Positions 9,727 to 19,213 are shown, counted from the first letter of the stretch. The stretch: DNA of 64,000 bases from Hyphomicrobiales bacterium (GCA_900469475.1 UBXG01000009.1:372001-436000); one strand, 5' to 3'. Numbers and translations are program-made. Notes: generated from the sequence alone by a model not told the origin.

Positions 9727-10542
9727 ATGCCGAAATTTGCGGCCAATCTGACCATGCTCTTCACTGAAGCGCCGTTTCTGGATCGCTTCGCGCTTGCCGC
9801 CAAGGCGGGCTTCGAGGGCGTCGAATATCTCTTTCCCTATGATTTTGCGAAGGAAGCGCTGCGCGCCGAACTCGATCGTCATGGTCTGACCCAGGTGCTG
9901 CACAATCTGCCCGCCGGCAATTGGGCCGGCGGCGAGCGCGGCATCGCGATCCTGCCCGATCGTATCGACGAATTCCGCCGCGGCGTAGCCTCCGCGATCG
10001 ACTATGCGACGACGCTCGGCTGCAGCCAGGTCAATTGCCTTTCAGGCATTACACAGGCTGGCGTGCCCGATGAGGTGCTGCGGACCACCTTCCTCGTCAA
10101 CCTCAAATATGCGGCGGAAGAGCTCGGCAAGCACGGGATACGGCTGTTAATCGAGCCGATCAACAGGTTCGACATTCCCGGCTTCTACCTCAACACGCTG
10201 GACCAAGCCGCTTCGATCATCGCCGAAGTCGGCAGCGACAACCTGTTCATCCAATATGATCTCTACCATCAGCAGCGCACCGAGGGCGAACTGATCGGCA
10301 CCTTCAAGAAGCACCAGGCGCAGATTGCCCATGTGCAGCTTGCCGACAATCCCGGACGCAACGAACCGGGCACCGGCGAGATCGCCTACCCCTTTGTCTT
10401 CGAAACGCTCGATGCGCTCGGCTACGAGGGCTGGATCGGCTGCGAATACAAGCCGCGCACGACGACCGCGGCGGGGCTCAGCTGGTTTGCCGCGGCCGGC
10501 CGCCACGCCGAAAGTGCAGCCATTCTCAATATCAGGAGCTAA
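9727..10542 (+). CDS. hyi: Hydroxypyruvate isomerase
   Basis: Interconverts hydroxypyruvate and tartronate semialdehyde. It is a 271-residue TIM-barrel of the xylose-isomerase-like superfamily, beginning MPKFAANLTMLFTE, with FEGVEYLFPYDF, LLIEPINRFDIPGFYL, the metal-site segment QYDLYHQQRTEG, and AHVQLADNPGRNEPGTGEI. The start at 9727 is chosen because it has the GAAGGAGGA site and matches the family N-terminus; the frame stays open upstream into gcl. It sits between gcl and glxR, the usual order. Confidence 0.96.
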   Translation: MPKFAANLTMLFTEAPFLDRFALAAKAGFEGVEYLFPYDFAKEALRAELDRHGLTQVLHNLPAGNWAGGERGIAILPDRIDEFRRGVASAIDYATTLGCSQVNCLSGITQAGVPDEVLRTTFLVNLKYAAEELGKHGIRLLIEPINRFDIPGFYLNTLDQAASIIAEVGSDNLFIQYDLYHQQRTEGELIGTFKKHQAQIAHVQLADNPGRNEPGTGEIAYPFVFETLDALGYEGWIGCEYKPRTTTAAGLSWFAAAGRHAESAAILNIRS

Positions 10543-10547
10543 CAACC

Positions 10548-11432
10548 ATGGCACATATCGGATTTATCGGCCTCGGCATCATGGGCACCCCCATGGCGCG
10601 GCATCTGCAGGACGCCGGGCACATCGTCGTCACCTCAAAATTCTCCATCCCGCCGCGCCAGGAGCTGCTCGACAACGGCCTGAAAATCGTGGAAACGCCG
10701 AAGGCGCTTGCCGAAACAGTCGACACCATCATCCTGATGCTGCCGGATACGCCCGAGGTCAAGGACGTGCTCTTCGGCGAGAACGGCGTTGCCTACGGCT
10801 TGTCCAAGGGCAAGCTCGTCATCGACATGAGCTCGATCTCGCCGATCGAGACCAAGGAATTCGCAAGGAAGGTTCGGGAAACGGGTGCCGAATATGTCGA
10901 CGCGCCCGTCTCCGGTGGCGAAGTCGGTGCCAAGAACGCCTCGCTATCCATCATGGCCGGCGGCTCCGAGGCAAGCTTCGAGCGAGCGCTGCCGCTCTTC
11001 CAGCTGATGGGCAAGAACATCACGCTCGTTGGCGATTGCGGCGATGGCCAGGTCACAAAGGTCGCCAACCAGATCATCGTCGCGCTCACGATCGAAGCCG
11101 TGTCCGAGGCACTTGTCTTTGCCTCCAAGGCCGGCGCCGATCCGGCCCGCGTGCGCTCGGCTCTGATGGGCGGCTTTGCCTCCTCACGCATCCTCGAAGT
11201 GCATGGCGAGCGCATGGTCAAGCGTACCTTCGAACCGGGATTCCGCATCTCCCTGCATCAGAAGGATCTGAACCTTGCCCTGCAAGGCGCCAAGGCTCTC
11301 GGCGTCTCGCTGCCGAACACTGCGGCAACGCAGGAGCTTTTCAACCAATGCGCCGCCAATGGCGATAGCGGGCTCGATCATTCCGGTCTCGTCAAGGCGC
11401 TGGAGCGCATGGCGAACCATCCCGTCGCGTAA
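10548..11432 (+). CDS. glxR: 2-hydroxy-3-oxopropionate (tartronate semialdehyde) reductase
   Basis: NAD(P)H-dependent reduction of tartronate semialdehyde to D-glycerate. The 294-residue beta-hydroxyacid dehydrogenase has the N-terminal nucleotide-binding GFIGLGIMGTPMARHL, the substrate-binding DAPVSGGEVGAKNASLSIM, and the catalytic Lys in GQVTKVANQIIV near residue 171. The start follows AGGAGCTAACAACC, five bases after hyi. It is the third step in the operon. Confidence 0.96.
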   Translation: MAHIGFIGLGIMGTPMARHLQDAGHIVVTSKFSIPPRQELLDNGLKIVETPKALAETVDTIILMLPDTPEVKDVLFGENGVAYGLSKGKLVIDMSSISPIETKEFARKVRETGAEYVDAPVSGGEVGAKNASLSIMAGGSEASFERALPLFQLMGKNITLVGDCGDGQVTKVANQIIVALTIEAVSEALVFASKAGADPARVRSALMGGFASSRILEVHGERMVKRTFEPGFRISLHQKDLNLALQGAKALGVSLPNTAATQELFNQCAANGDSGLDHSGLVKALERMANHPVA

Positions 11433-11447
11433 CATGTGAGAGACCCG

Positions 11448-12725
11448 ATGCCTGACATCGCCGATCCCCGCGCCTTTCTGGAAAGGCTCTTCTATGCAGC
11501 GGTTGCGGCTGCCGATCCGGACAAGGCGCTCGCCGCCCATCTGCCGGAAAAACCGAGGGGCCGGACGGTGGTGGTCGGTGCCGGCAAGGGAGCGGCGCAG
11601 ATGGCTCGGGCCTTCGAGCGTCTCTGGGATGCACCGCTCTCCGGCGTTGTTGTGACGCGTTACGGCTACGCCGTGCCGTGTGAGCGTATCGAGGTTCTCG
11701 AAGCCGCGCATCCGGTGCCGGACGAAAGTGGCCTGCACGCATCAGATCGGTTGATGGCAGCGGTGGGCGGTCTCACGGAAGACGATCTGGTCGTCGCCCT
11801 CATCTGCGGCGGCGGCTCGGCACTGCTGCCCGCGCCGGCCGGCGATCTCACGCTTGCCGATGAGATCGCTGTCAACCGGGCCTTGCTTGCCTCTGGTGCA
11901 CCGATCGGCGCCATGAATGCCGTGCGCAAGCAGGTCTCGCGTATCAAAGGAGGGCGGCTGGCCGCCCTTGCCCATCCGGCAAAGGTCGTCTCCCTCGTCG
12001 TTTCAGATATTCCCGGCGACAACCCCGCCCTGGTTGCCTCCGGCCCGACTATTGCCGACGAGACGACCCGCGCCAATGCACTTGCGATCATAGAACATTA
12101 TGGTCTCGATTTACCTGACGCGGTGATGCGTCATCTCGAGGATGGCACGGATGAGCCGCCGCTGCCCTCGGACCCTCATTTCGCCCGCAACGAGATAAAG
12201 CTCGTTGCTTCGGCGGCCATCGCACTGGATGCGGCTGCCGATGTCGCCCGCAAGGCCGGCGTCGAGACGATCGTGCTTTCCGATGCCATCGAGGGCGAAG
12301 CATCGGAAGTCGGTCGTCAACATGCGGCGATCGTAGCCAAGATCCTGCAGCGGGGGCTGCCATCGCAAGAGCGCTTGCTTCTTCTGTCTGGCGGGGAAAC
12401 CACGGTAACGATCAAGGGCAAGGGCAAAGGCGGTCGCAACAGCGAGTTCCTCCTATCCTTCGCCTGCGCCATTTCCGGCCAAAAGGGCATTTCGGCGCTT
12501 GCCGCCGACACGGACGGTATCGACGGTTCCGAGGACAATGCCGGTGCCTTTGCCGACGGCACCACCGTTCCACGGCTTGCGGCTCGAGAGAAGAATGCAG
12601 CCGAATTCCTGGAGCGCAACGACAGCTGGTCGGCCTTCGCCGCGATCGACGACCTGTTCGTCACCGGACCGACCGGCACGAACGTCAACGACTTCCGTGC
12701 CATTCTTCTAGACCCGCTGGATTGA
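11448..12725 (+). CDS. Glycerate 2-kinase, MOFRL family
   Basis: Phosphorylates D-glycerate, delivering the pathway product to glycolysis. About 425 residues in two domains: an N-terminal Rossmann-type part with VVVGAGKGAAQMARAFE and CGGGSALLPAP, and a C-terminal MOFRL part with LLLSGGETTVT, GKGGRNSEFLLSFA, AADTDGIDG and FVTGPTGTNVND. This is the class II glycerate kinase (TtuD/GckA type), which in related bacteria makes 2-phosphoglycerate. The ATG at 11448 has GAGAG upstream and is preferred to a GTG at 11436. It ends the gcl operon. Confidence 0.93.
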   Translation: MPDIADPRAFLERLFYAAVAAADPDKALAAHLPEKPRGRTVVVGAGKGAAQMARAFERLWDAPLSGVVVTRYGYAVPCERIEVLEAAHPVPDESGLHASDRLMAAVGGLTEDDLVVALICGGGSALLPAPAGDLTLADEIAVNRALLASGAPIGAMNAVRKQVSRIKGGRLAALAHPAKVVSLVVSDIPGDNPALVASGPTIADETTRANALAIIEHYGLDLPDAVMRHLEDGTDEPPLPSDPHFARNEIKLVASAAIALDAAADVARKAGVETIVLSDAIEGEASEVGRQHAAIVAKILQRGLPSQERLLLLSGGETTVTIKGKGKGGRNSEFLLSFACAISGQKGISALAADTDGIDGSEDNAGAFADGTTVPRLAAREKNAAEFLERNDSWSAFAAIDDLFVTGPTGTNVNDFRAILLDPLD

Positions 12726-12884
12726 GGCCAGGCGACCCAGGCGATCGGAATCATCAAGACGCCAAATGTCACCTGGTCAACGAAATGCCGGGTAAAGCTT
12801 ATGGCGCCGAGGCTCATAGAGCTGCTCTGAATTAACGAGGGCCTCGGCCAGAGCTCAATTCCGCCTTCATTGACGAGAATATTA

Positions 12885-12903
12885 TTCCAAAATGATTTCG
12901 GAA
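12885..12903. promoter_or_regulatory. 19-bp near-palindrome upstream of the MFS gene
   Basis: TTCCAAAATGATTTCGGAA reads nearly the same on both strands, with two mismatched pairs. It lies about 100 bases before the MFS start in the 280-base gap after the glycerate kinase gene. It could be an operator; nothing else in the gap is recognisable. Confidence 0.3.
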
Positions 12904-13005
12904 CTTAGCAAATCACTATAGGGTTGATACCGACTCGGCGGTGCGTACGCTTTGAGCGAGTTCGCTTTGCCGCCGAGCAAGACAATCCTGCGAAGAAAAG
13001 CCGAC

Positions 13006-14634
13006 ATGCCCAAGAGAACCTCCCCGCTCGTCGCGTTTCAGTCCAAGACATTCCGTTCTCTCTGGTCGGCAACACTCATCTCCAATCTCGGCGGATTGGT
13101 CGAAGGTGTTGGGGCTGCCTGGCTGATGACCAGCCTCGCCACCTCCCATGGCATGGTCGCCCTGGTTCAATCCTCCACGACGCTGCCTGTCATGATCTTT
13201 TCGCTCGCTGCCGGCGCGCTTGCCGACAATTACGACCGAAGACGGATCATGCTGATCGCGCAGACGCTGATGCTCAGCGTATCGGCAACGCTGGCGATCC
13301 TGTCCTACAGCAATGCCTTGACGCCCTGGCTGCTGCTTTGCTTCACCTTCATGATCGGCTGCGGCGGCGCGCTGCATAACCCGTCATGGCAGGCATCGAT
13401 GGGCGATGTCGTGCCGCGCGAGCATCTGCCGGGTGCGGTCGCGCTCAACAGCATGAGCTATAACCTCATGCGCAGCATCGGGCCGGCGATCGGCGGCGTC
13501 ATCGTGGCGGCTGCAGGCGCGGCCTTCGCGTTTCTCTTCAACGTCTTCTGTTATTTTGCACTCATCTTCACCCTATGGCGCTGGAAGAAGGCTCCTGTGC
13601 GCAACACGCTGCCGCGTGAGTCTTTCGGCAGCGCAATGTCTGCCGGATTTCGCTACGTCCAGATGTCGCCGAACCTGCTCAAGGTGATGTGCCGCAGCTT
13701 CGTCTTCGGCCTGACGGCGATCGTCATTCTGGCTTTGCTACCTCTCGTTGCACGCGATCATGTGCATGGCACCGCAATAACCTACGGCATCATGCTCGGC
13801 TTCTTCGGCTTCGGCGCCATCTGCGGCGCGATGCTGATCGGCCGTATCCGCGATGCACTGAGCAATGAATGGGTGATCCGTGGTGCCTTCTTCACGCTGG
13901 CCGTCAGCTGCTTCTTCCTGGCGCTTAGCGACCAGGTATGGCTAAGCTGCCTTCTGCTCATGCCGGCCGGCGTCGCATGGGTGCAGGCCTTTTCTCTCTT
14001 CAACGTCACGGTTCAGCTTTCCACGCCGCGCTGGGTCGTCGGCCGCGCTTTGTCTCTCTATCAGACCGCCACCTTCGGCGGCATGGCTGTGGGGAGCTGG
14101 CTCTGGGGCGAACTGGCCGATGCCCACGGCGTGACCGGCGCCCTTCTCATCGCAAGCGCCGCTCTCGGTATTGGCGGTCTGCTTGGCCTCCTGTTGCAGC
14201 AGCCGGACTTCGAATCCCTCAATCTGGATCCGACGAACACCTTCAGCGAGCCGCAATTGCAGCTCGACCTGCTCCCCAGAAGCGGCCCGATCCTCGTCAT
14301 GGTGGACTACGACATCGAGCAGGAGGACGTAGAGGAATTCCTGGCCGTCATGGCGAAGCGCCGCCGGATGAGAATCCGCGATGGCGCGAAGCAATGGTCG
14401 CTGTTGCGCGATCTCGAAAAACCAAACACCTGGACGGAAAGCTACCATCTGCCGACATGGATCGACTATGTCCGCCACGGCCAGCGCCAGACGCATGCCG
14501 ATGTCGAGGTCGCCGAACAGCTGGATAGACTGCATCGTGGCGACGGGCCGCCGGTCATTCACCACATGATCGAACGGCAGACGGTGCCCCGGCACGACGA
14601 CATGCCCCTGAAGCCCTATCTGGATGCGACATGA
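13006..14634 (+). CDS. MFS exporter with C-terminal ABM-like domain
   Basis: Major facilitator of the MFS_3 (EntS-like) group, about 542 residues. After FQSKTFRSLWSATLISNLGG it has roughly twelve membrane segments up to about residue 400, with the loop motif DNYDRRRIMLIA and the CGGALHNPSWQA segment typical of this group. From about 430 to 520 a soluble domain follows (VMVDYDIEQEDVEEFLAVM, RDGAKQWSLLRDL, HHMIER), resembling the small alpha+beta barrels of antibiotic-biosynthesis monooxygenase type, a fusion seen in other MFS_3 members. The ATG at 13006 is preferred to an upstream TTG at 12952 because it sits just before the conserved N-terminus. The substrate is unknown; siderophore or drug export is the family expectation. 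Confidence 0.85.
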   Translation: MPKRTSPLVAFQSKTFRSLWSATLISNLGGLVEGVGAAWLMTSLATSHGMVALVQSSTTLPVMIFSLAAGALADNYDRRRIMLIAQTLMLSVSATLAILSYSNALTPWLLLCFTFMIGCGGALHNPSWQASMGDVVPREHLPGAVALNSMSYNLMRSIGPAIGGVIVAAAGAAFAFLFNVFCYFALIFTLWRWKKAPVRNTLPRESFGSAMSAGFRYVQMSPNLLKVMCRSFVFGLTAIVILALLPLVARDHVHGTAITYGIMLGFFGFGAICGAMLIGRIRDALSNEWVIRGAFFTLAVSCFFLALSDQVWLSCLLLMPAGVAWVQAFSLFNVTVQLSTPRWVVGRALSLYQTATFGGMAVGSWLWGELADAHGVTGALLIASAALGIGGLLGLLLQQPDFESLNLDPTNTFSEPQLQLDLLPRSGPILVMVDYDIEQEDVEEFLAVMAKRRRMRIRDGAKQWSLLRDLEKPNTWTESYHLPTWIDYVRHGQRQTHADVEVAEQLDRLHRGDGPPVIHHMIERQTVPRHDDMPLKPYLDAT

Positions 14635-15022
14635 CGGAGCGGCCGCAGACCTGCTCCAGGCGACATGATCATGTTGCATTTCTCTTTGGCCTCGAACTAC
14701 CGGTTCAAAGTGAAAACCAGCGGGCTCGACCCGTCAATTGATCTTGCGAGGCAAAAAGGTCACACGCTGCAAGCATTTGATATTACATCATCGTAAAGCC
14801 GGGGGATGCTTCACAACCATATATTGAGCTGTCAAGCAAAACGCCTATTTTCCCGCGCTGCTAATGTGGGCGCCAAATCACCCCGGGATCTGGCGAAGCA
14901 CATGCTTCGCTCCTCGCCTTGCGGCTGCCTACGCGACCATTCGGAGTTTCAGGCAGACAATGACATTTCCGACAATTAAGCTTCCCCCGAGAGCCATCAT
15001 GCTTGCTCGAGGCGTGATTACG
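14635..15022. other. Intergenic stretch without a recognised gene
   Basis: About 390 bases between the MFS gene and the unknown membrane protein. The reading frame of the membrane protein is open back to 14864, but the upstream translation does not look like protein-coding sequence and has no good start. No terminator, tRNA or repeat was seen. Confidence 0.5.
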
Positions 15023-16054
15023 ATGCCGAAGGCCGTCTATTTCTCCCTGGCGATCCTGATCGCGCTTACGGTCTTCATGACGGTTTACGAAGCGCCGGGC
15101 ATATTGAGGGATTGGACGATCAGCCAAAACCCCATCAATCTCGCCGATGGTGATATCCGCGACGGAAAATGCTCAACGCGAAGAGGCTTCTTCACCACCT
15201 GCGAGGCGCACCTCAAATATGCCTATAATGGGCAGACCTACGACAAGGATGTCGAAATCATGTTCGTCGATATCCATGCCGGCGACTATGACACTGACCT
15301 CGTCATCTCCAGAGATCATCCAGACTTGGCGACCCTCAGCCTCGGACTGGACATGCTCTGGAACCGGATCATAACGCTTGCCGTCTTCGTCGCCCTTCTT
15401 GGCGGCGCCTGCATTGCCGCGATCTTCCAGATCCTGCGCGTCTGGCGCGCCCGCGGACAACTGCGCCGGCCTGCCCAGCTTGAGCCGGTTCCGGTGGAAA
15501 TCACCGCTTTCCAGCGACGCGGCAAGCGACTGATAGTGACCTATGCCGACAAGATCGGCGGCAGAAAAACCGGACGGGCGGCCCATACGAATTTCGGGCC
15601 TGGAGGGGAGCCACTGGTCGTCGGCGCAAAGGGCGACAAGGCCGTGGCACTGGCCGTCTGGCATGGGAATACGGCTCTCCCAGTGCTTTTGGACAGCCGG
15701 CTGGAACGCATCGACATCTCGGCGGAGGAGCGCGCAGGCATTCTTACGCCGCTGACAGCAGAACTTGGCGCCCATCCGCCGGAGCTCGTTATCCAAGGAA
15801 AAAGAGGGCCGTCCGTCATGGCACGGCTTGCCAGGGGCCTCCTCGTCATACTTCTCTTCATCGGCGGCGTTTTCGGCTATTGGATCTGGTATGTGACCAG
15901 CGCCGACTCGCAATTCACATCGCCCGCCATGGATCTCAACAATATGATGCCGGCGCCTCTCAACCGCTGGGGCTGCGATCAGTTGAAAAAGCGTTTCGGC
16001 GATCAACGCGCCCCGTTCGGCTGCGCCGCCGCCGACTTTACAAGCTGGAAGTGA
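15023..16054 (+). CDS. Unknown membrane protein with three transmembrane helices
   Basis: About 343 residues with no recognised function. The likely start at 15023 has GAGG ten bases upstream; ATGs at 14999 and 14960 are possible. One membrane helix spans about residues 4-22 and another about 116-138. A third lies near 290-312 (LLVILLFIGGVFGYWIWYV). Between the first two is a domain with Cys50 and Cys60 and the pattern KYAYNGQTYDKDV, which recalls DUF3592-type extracytoplasmic domains. A long soluble segment between the second and third helices contains VTYADKIGG and AHPPELVIQGKRG. It is probably monocistronic. Confidence 0.7.
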   Translation: MPKAVYFSLAILIALTVFMTVYEAPGILRDWTISQNPINLADGDIRDGKCSTRRGFFTTCEAHLKYAYNGQTYDKDVEIMFVDIHAGDYDTDLVISRDHPDLATLSLGLDMLWNRIITLAVFVALLGGACIAAIFQILRVWRARGQLRRPAQLEPVPVEITAFQRRGKRLIVTYADKIGGRKTGRAAHTNFGPGGEPLVVGAKGDKAVALAVWHGNTALPVLLDSRLERIDISAEERAGILTPLTAELGAHPPELVIQGKRGPSVMARLARGLLVILLFIGGVFGYWIWYVTSADSQFTSPAMDLNNMMPAPLNRWGCDQLKKRFGDQRAPFGCAAADFTSWK

Positions 16055-16273
16055 CATTCGATCAGCAGAAATGGACGCGGCCTCTCCAACGGGACCGCGT
16101 TCATTCGGACATTCTGCCTGATCATTCGCTGATCTCCGGCGCGCGAACCACACCGATGGGCGTGACGGCCGCACATTGCCGAAGACAGCTCGACCAGATG
16201 CGCCGCTCTACCTATATTCTCTGGATATAGATCGTCCCAGTTGCGGACGATGGATTAACGGAAGCGCGCAAAC

Positions 16274-17131
16274 ATGGACCAGCTCAACAGCACCGCCGCG
16301 ACACTCCTCTCCAGCAAGGATCGCGGCTGGAAGGGCCTGGAAGCGAATTTCCTTCGTATTCAGGCTGGCCGAACCCATGTGCCGGGGTCGCAGACGCATC
16401 GGCTCGGCATTCATTTCGGGCGGGCCGTAAATGCTTTTTGTGAGTGCGACGGCCGTCAATACCGCCGTCGGCAGGCGCATGGCGATCTCGATATCGTTCC
16501 TGCCGGACTCGATGGCTGGTGGGAAGATGACGGGGACTGCACCATTCTACGCCTGAATATCCAGCACGAACTCCTTCAATCCGCCGCAGAAGCGCTCGGC
16601 AGAAATTCGGATGCGGTTTCTCTGGCACCCAAATTCCAGCTTCGGGATTCGCGGATTGAATCGATCGCCTGGGCGATCAAGGCCGAAATCGAGTCGCCGG
16701 TCCCGTCGGACAAAACCTATGCGGAAGCGCTGGGATTGGCGCTGTCGATCCGCCTGATAGAAGGCGGCGAACAGACTTCGGTCGGTACAGCCGCGATAGG
16801 CGCCACTTTGACAAACCGCCATCAACGACGCCTGGTGGATTTCATCGAAGCCCATATCGACCAGTCGCTGTCTCTTGCCGATCTTGCGGCGACGGTCGGT
16901 CTCAGCGTATCGCATTTGAAGCCACTCTTTCGCGCCACTTTCGGCGTGCCGGTTCATCACTATGTGCTGACGCGCCGGATCGAGCGCGCCAAATTGCTCA
17001 TCCTCTCCACCGACATGCCGCTCGCCGAAATCGCTTTGGCGACAGGGTTTGCCCATCAGAGCCACATGACGCACTGGATGCGGCGCATCCTCGGCCTCAC
17101 CCCCGGCATGCTGAGCCGGATGCATTCATGA
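16274..17131 (+). CDS. AraC-family transcriptional regulator
   Basis: A 285-residue regulator with a variable N-terminal cupin-like sensor half and a C-terminal double helix-turn-helix (about 185-285): RRLVDFIEAHIDQSLSLADLAATVGLSVSHLKPLF, then the second helix pair in MPLAEIALATGFAHQSHMTHWMRR. The N-terminal half contains a hydrophobic beta-strand segment (AHGDLDIVPAGLDGWWEDDG) typical of AraC sensors that respond to aromatic or surfactant-like compounds. It lies 99 bases before the NmrA-like gene on the same strand and may regulate it. A 220-base gap precedes it with a weak hairpin near 16075-16105. Confidence 0.88.
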   Translation: MDQLNSTAATLLSSKDRGWKGLEANFLRIQAGRTHVPGSQTHRLGIHFGRAVNAFCECDGRQYRRRQAHGDLDIVPAGLDGWWEDDGDCTILRLNIQHELLQSAAEALGRNSDAVSLAPKFQLRDSRIESIAWAIKAEIESPVPSDKTYAEALGLALSIRLIEGGEQTSVGTAAIGATLTNRHQRRLVDFIEAHIDQSLSLADLAATVGLSVSHLKPLFRATFGVPVHHYVLTRRIERAKLLILSTDMPLAEIALATGFAHQSHMTHWMRRILGLTPGMLSRMHS

Positions 17132-17230
17132 CTTCGATTATCGTCCAAACCTGCAATTGACCATCCGGATCTGTGCGATCCCGCGAGCATACATGGCTAG
17201 ACTGCAGGAAAATCGACAGGAGAAGATGTA

Positions 17231-18106
17231 ATGCACGCAATTCTGGGCGCCACCGGCAAGGTTGGCCGCACGACCATCGCCGCCCTGCGCAAGGCCGGCG
17301 TTCCGGTCCGCACAATTCTGCGCGACGGCTCGAAAGCACAGGCTTTTTCGGATCTCGGCTGCGAGATCGCCATTGCCGATGTGCACGACCATCGGGCGCT
17401 GACCGCCGCATTCGAAGGGGCGAGCGCCGTCCAGATCATCTGCCCGGTCGATATTCGTGCCACTGAGGCCTATTCCAGCATGAGACGACTGGTGGACCGT
17501 ATTGGCGAAGCGCTGTCAGCCGCCAAGCCGCGAACCATTCTTGCCATTTCCGACTATGGCGCGCAGCATAGCTCTGGCACCGGCGTCACCTTGATCTTCC
17601 ACGCGCTTGAAACACGGCTGCGTCGGCTGGAGACCGAAAGGCTTATCCTGCTGCGATCGGCCGAGCACATGGAGAACTGGGCACGTCTGGCAAAGGTAGC
17701 GGCGGATAGCGGCCGATTGCCGAGCTTCTATCATCCGTTGACCAAGCTTCTTCCGACCATCTCCGCCTATGACGTGGGTTCGATCGCGGCCGAACTGCTT
17801 TTGGAAAAGCAGGACACCGCGCTAAGGATTGTTCATGCCGAAGGTCCTCGGCGTTATACGCCGAATGACGTTGCGGCGGCCATCGGCTTGCTGGCCGGGC
17901 GCGAGGTCGTTCCCAAACCGCTTCCCGAGACCGAATGGCAAGCCGCACTCATGCGGGCGGGTCTTTCCGAAGACTATGCGCGACTGCTGGTCGAACTTTA
18001 TACCGCCCACAATGCAGACCGAATAGATGTCGAAAAAGATGTGGGCGAGATCCGTCGAGGTACAATCGAGTTGGTGGAGGTGTTGCGGCGGATTCTCAGC
18101 GCATGA
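17231..18106 (+). CDS. NmrA-like NAD(P)-binding protein
   Basis: An atypical short-chain dehydrogenase of 291 residues. The N-terminal Rossmann motif is ILGATGKVGRTTIAAL, followed by VPVRTILRDGSKAQAF and AVQIICPVDI. The central region AISDYGAQHSSGTGVTLIFHALETRLR replaces the usual catalytic Tyr-X3-Lys, as in NmrA/QOR2 proteins, which sense or oxidise quinone/NADPH. A CAGGAGAAG ribosome-binding site precedes the start. It is convergent with the histidine kinase gene, 48 bases away. Confidence 0.85.
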   Translation: MHAILGATGKVGRTTIAALRKAGVPVRTILRDGSKAQAFSDLGCEIAIADVHDHRALTAAFEGASAVQIICPVDIRATEAYSSMRRLVDRIGEALSAAKPRTILAISDYGAQHSSGTGVTLIFHALETRLRRLETERLILLRSAEHMENWARLAKVAADSGRLPSFYHPLTKLLPTISAYDVGSIAAELLLEKQDTALRIVHAEGPRRYTPNDVAAAIGLLAGREVVPKPLPETEWQAALMRAGLSEDYARLLVELYTAHNADRIDVEKDVGEIRRGTIELVEVLRRILSA

Positions 18107-18154
18107 GGATTCCCGAACGCCTGGAACAGGCCATTTGCTGCCCTGCGCACGATC

Positions 18155-19213
18155 TCAGCAGCGCGGGATTGTCAGCACGACGGTCGTGCCGCCACCCTTG
18201 CGGCTGTCGATCGTCGCGTGGCCGCCATGCGCCTCCGCGATCGCCTTGACGACGGCGAGGCCGAGGCCTGACCCGCCGCCTCTTCGCGTTCTCGCATCGT
18301 CGGCCCTCCAGAACCGCTCAAAGGCCCGTTCGCTTTCCGCAGCCGTCATGCCGGGGCCGTCATCCGAAACCATGATGACGCACAGGTTGCCGGCCTCCTG
18401 AGAGGCTACACTCAACCTCGAGCCAGGAGCGTAGCGTGCGACATTGTCGATGAGCGCAAGCATTGCCTGCCGGATGCGCGCCCGATCGGCAATCACCGGC
18501 ATCTTCTGCAAGTCGGTTTCAACCCTGATGCTGAGGCTGGCAAGCGCCGGCCCAACGGAATCGATGATGTCTGCGATTTCTTCTCCAACGTCGAAACGCG
18601 ATTGCTGCAGCTCCATGCGCCCGGCATTCATCAGCGAAAGCGTCCTGAGGTCGTCGACGATGCGCGTCAGAGCATCGATATGTCCGATCAATCCGCGGAA
18701 TACCTCCTGGCTCGGCTCGAACACCCCATCCGCCAGCCCCTGCATGCGCCCGCGCAGGATCGTCAGCGGCGTGCGCAACTCGTGCGCGATGGCCGAATTC
18801 GAATATTGGAGCTCCTTTTCCGCTCTTTGCAGCTCCTCTGCCATCCGATTGAAATCGTTGATCAGACGGTCAGCTTCGCCGAAATTGCCTTCGCCGGTCG
18901 CCCGTCCCGCGAAGTCTCCATCCGCGATAAGGCGCGCAGCCTCCGTCACGGCCGTCAGAGGCTTGACGAGACGCCGGGCAAGCCGCCATCCGACATAAGC
19001 GCCGACGGCCTGGCCAATTGCCACGTTGATGCCGAGCACGACGAAATCGCTGACGGCCCAGTCGTCCGGCGGAGCGGAGTCCTTAAACAGCCATTCGTAG
19101 ACATAGCCGTAGATCAGGAAGCCGAAAAACATCACCGACAGAGCGACGAAGGCGACGATGGTCGTCGACCAGATGATTTGCCTGTTAAGGCTGTTGCTAA
19201 CCGAAATCGCCAA
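18155..19213 (-). CDS. Two-component sensor histidine kinase (BaeS/AdeS-like)
   Basis: A 352-residue membrane sensor kinase. Two N-terminal membrane segments (about 14-38 and 56-78) border a short periplasmic loop, then a HAMP linker, the dimerisation/phosphorylation helix with His144 in AIAHELRTPL, the N box DNVARYAPG, the DDGPGM G1 box and the GGGSGLGLAVVKAIAEAHGG G2 box. The start is a TTG overlapping the response regulator stop by 17 bases, with GGGGAG upstream, so translation is coupled. The small periplasmic loop and its position beside RND genes match BaeS/AdeS-type sensors of efflux systems. Confidence 0.92.
   Translation of the reverse strand: MAISVSNSLNRQIIWSTTIVAFVALSVMFFGFLIYGYVYEWLFKDSAPPDDWAVSDFVVLGINVAIGQAVGAYVGWRLARRLVKPLTAVTEAARLIADGDFAGRATGEGNFGEADRLINDFNRMAEELQRAEKELQYSNSAIAHELRTPLTILRGRMQGLADGVFEPSQEVFRGLIGHIDALTRIVDDLRTLSLMNAGRMELQQSRFDVGEEIADIIDSVGPALASLSIRVETDLQKMPVIADRARIRQAMLALIDNVARYAPGSRLSVASQEAGNLCVIMVSDDGPGMTAAESERAFERFWRADDARTRRGGGSGLGLAVVKAIAEAHGGHATIDSRKGGGTTVVLTIPRC

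Noticed and set aside
16073..16106. ACGCGG/CCGCGT hairpin after the unknown membrane protein as a terminator.
   Set aside because: The stem is only six bases with a long loop and no U-run follows.
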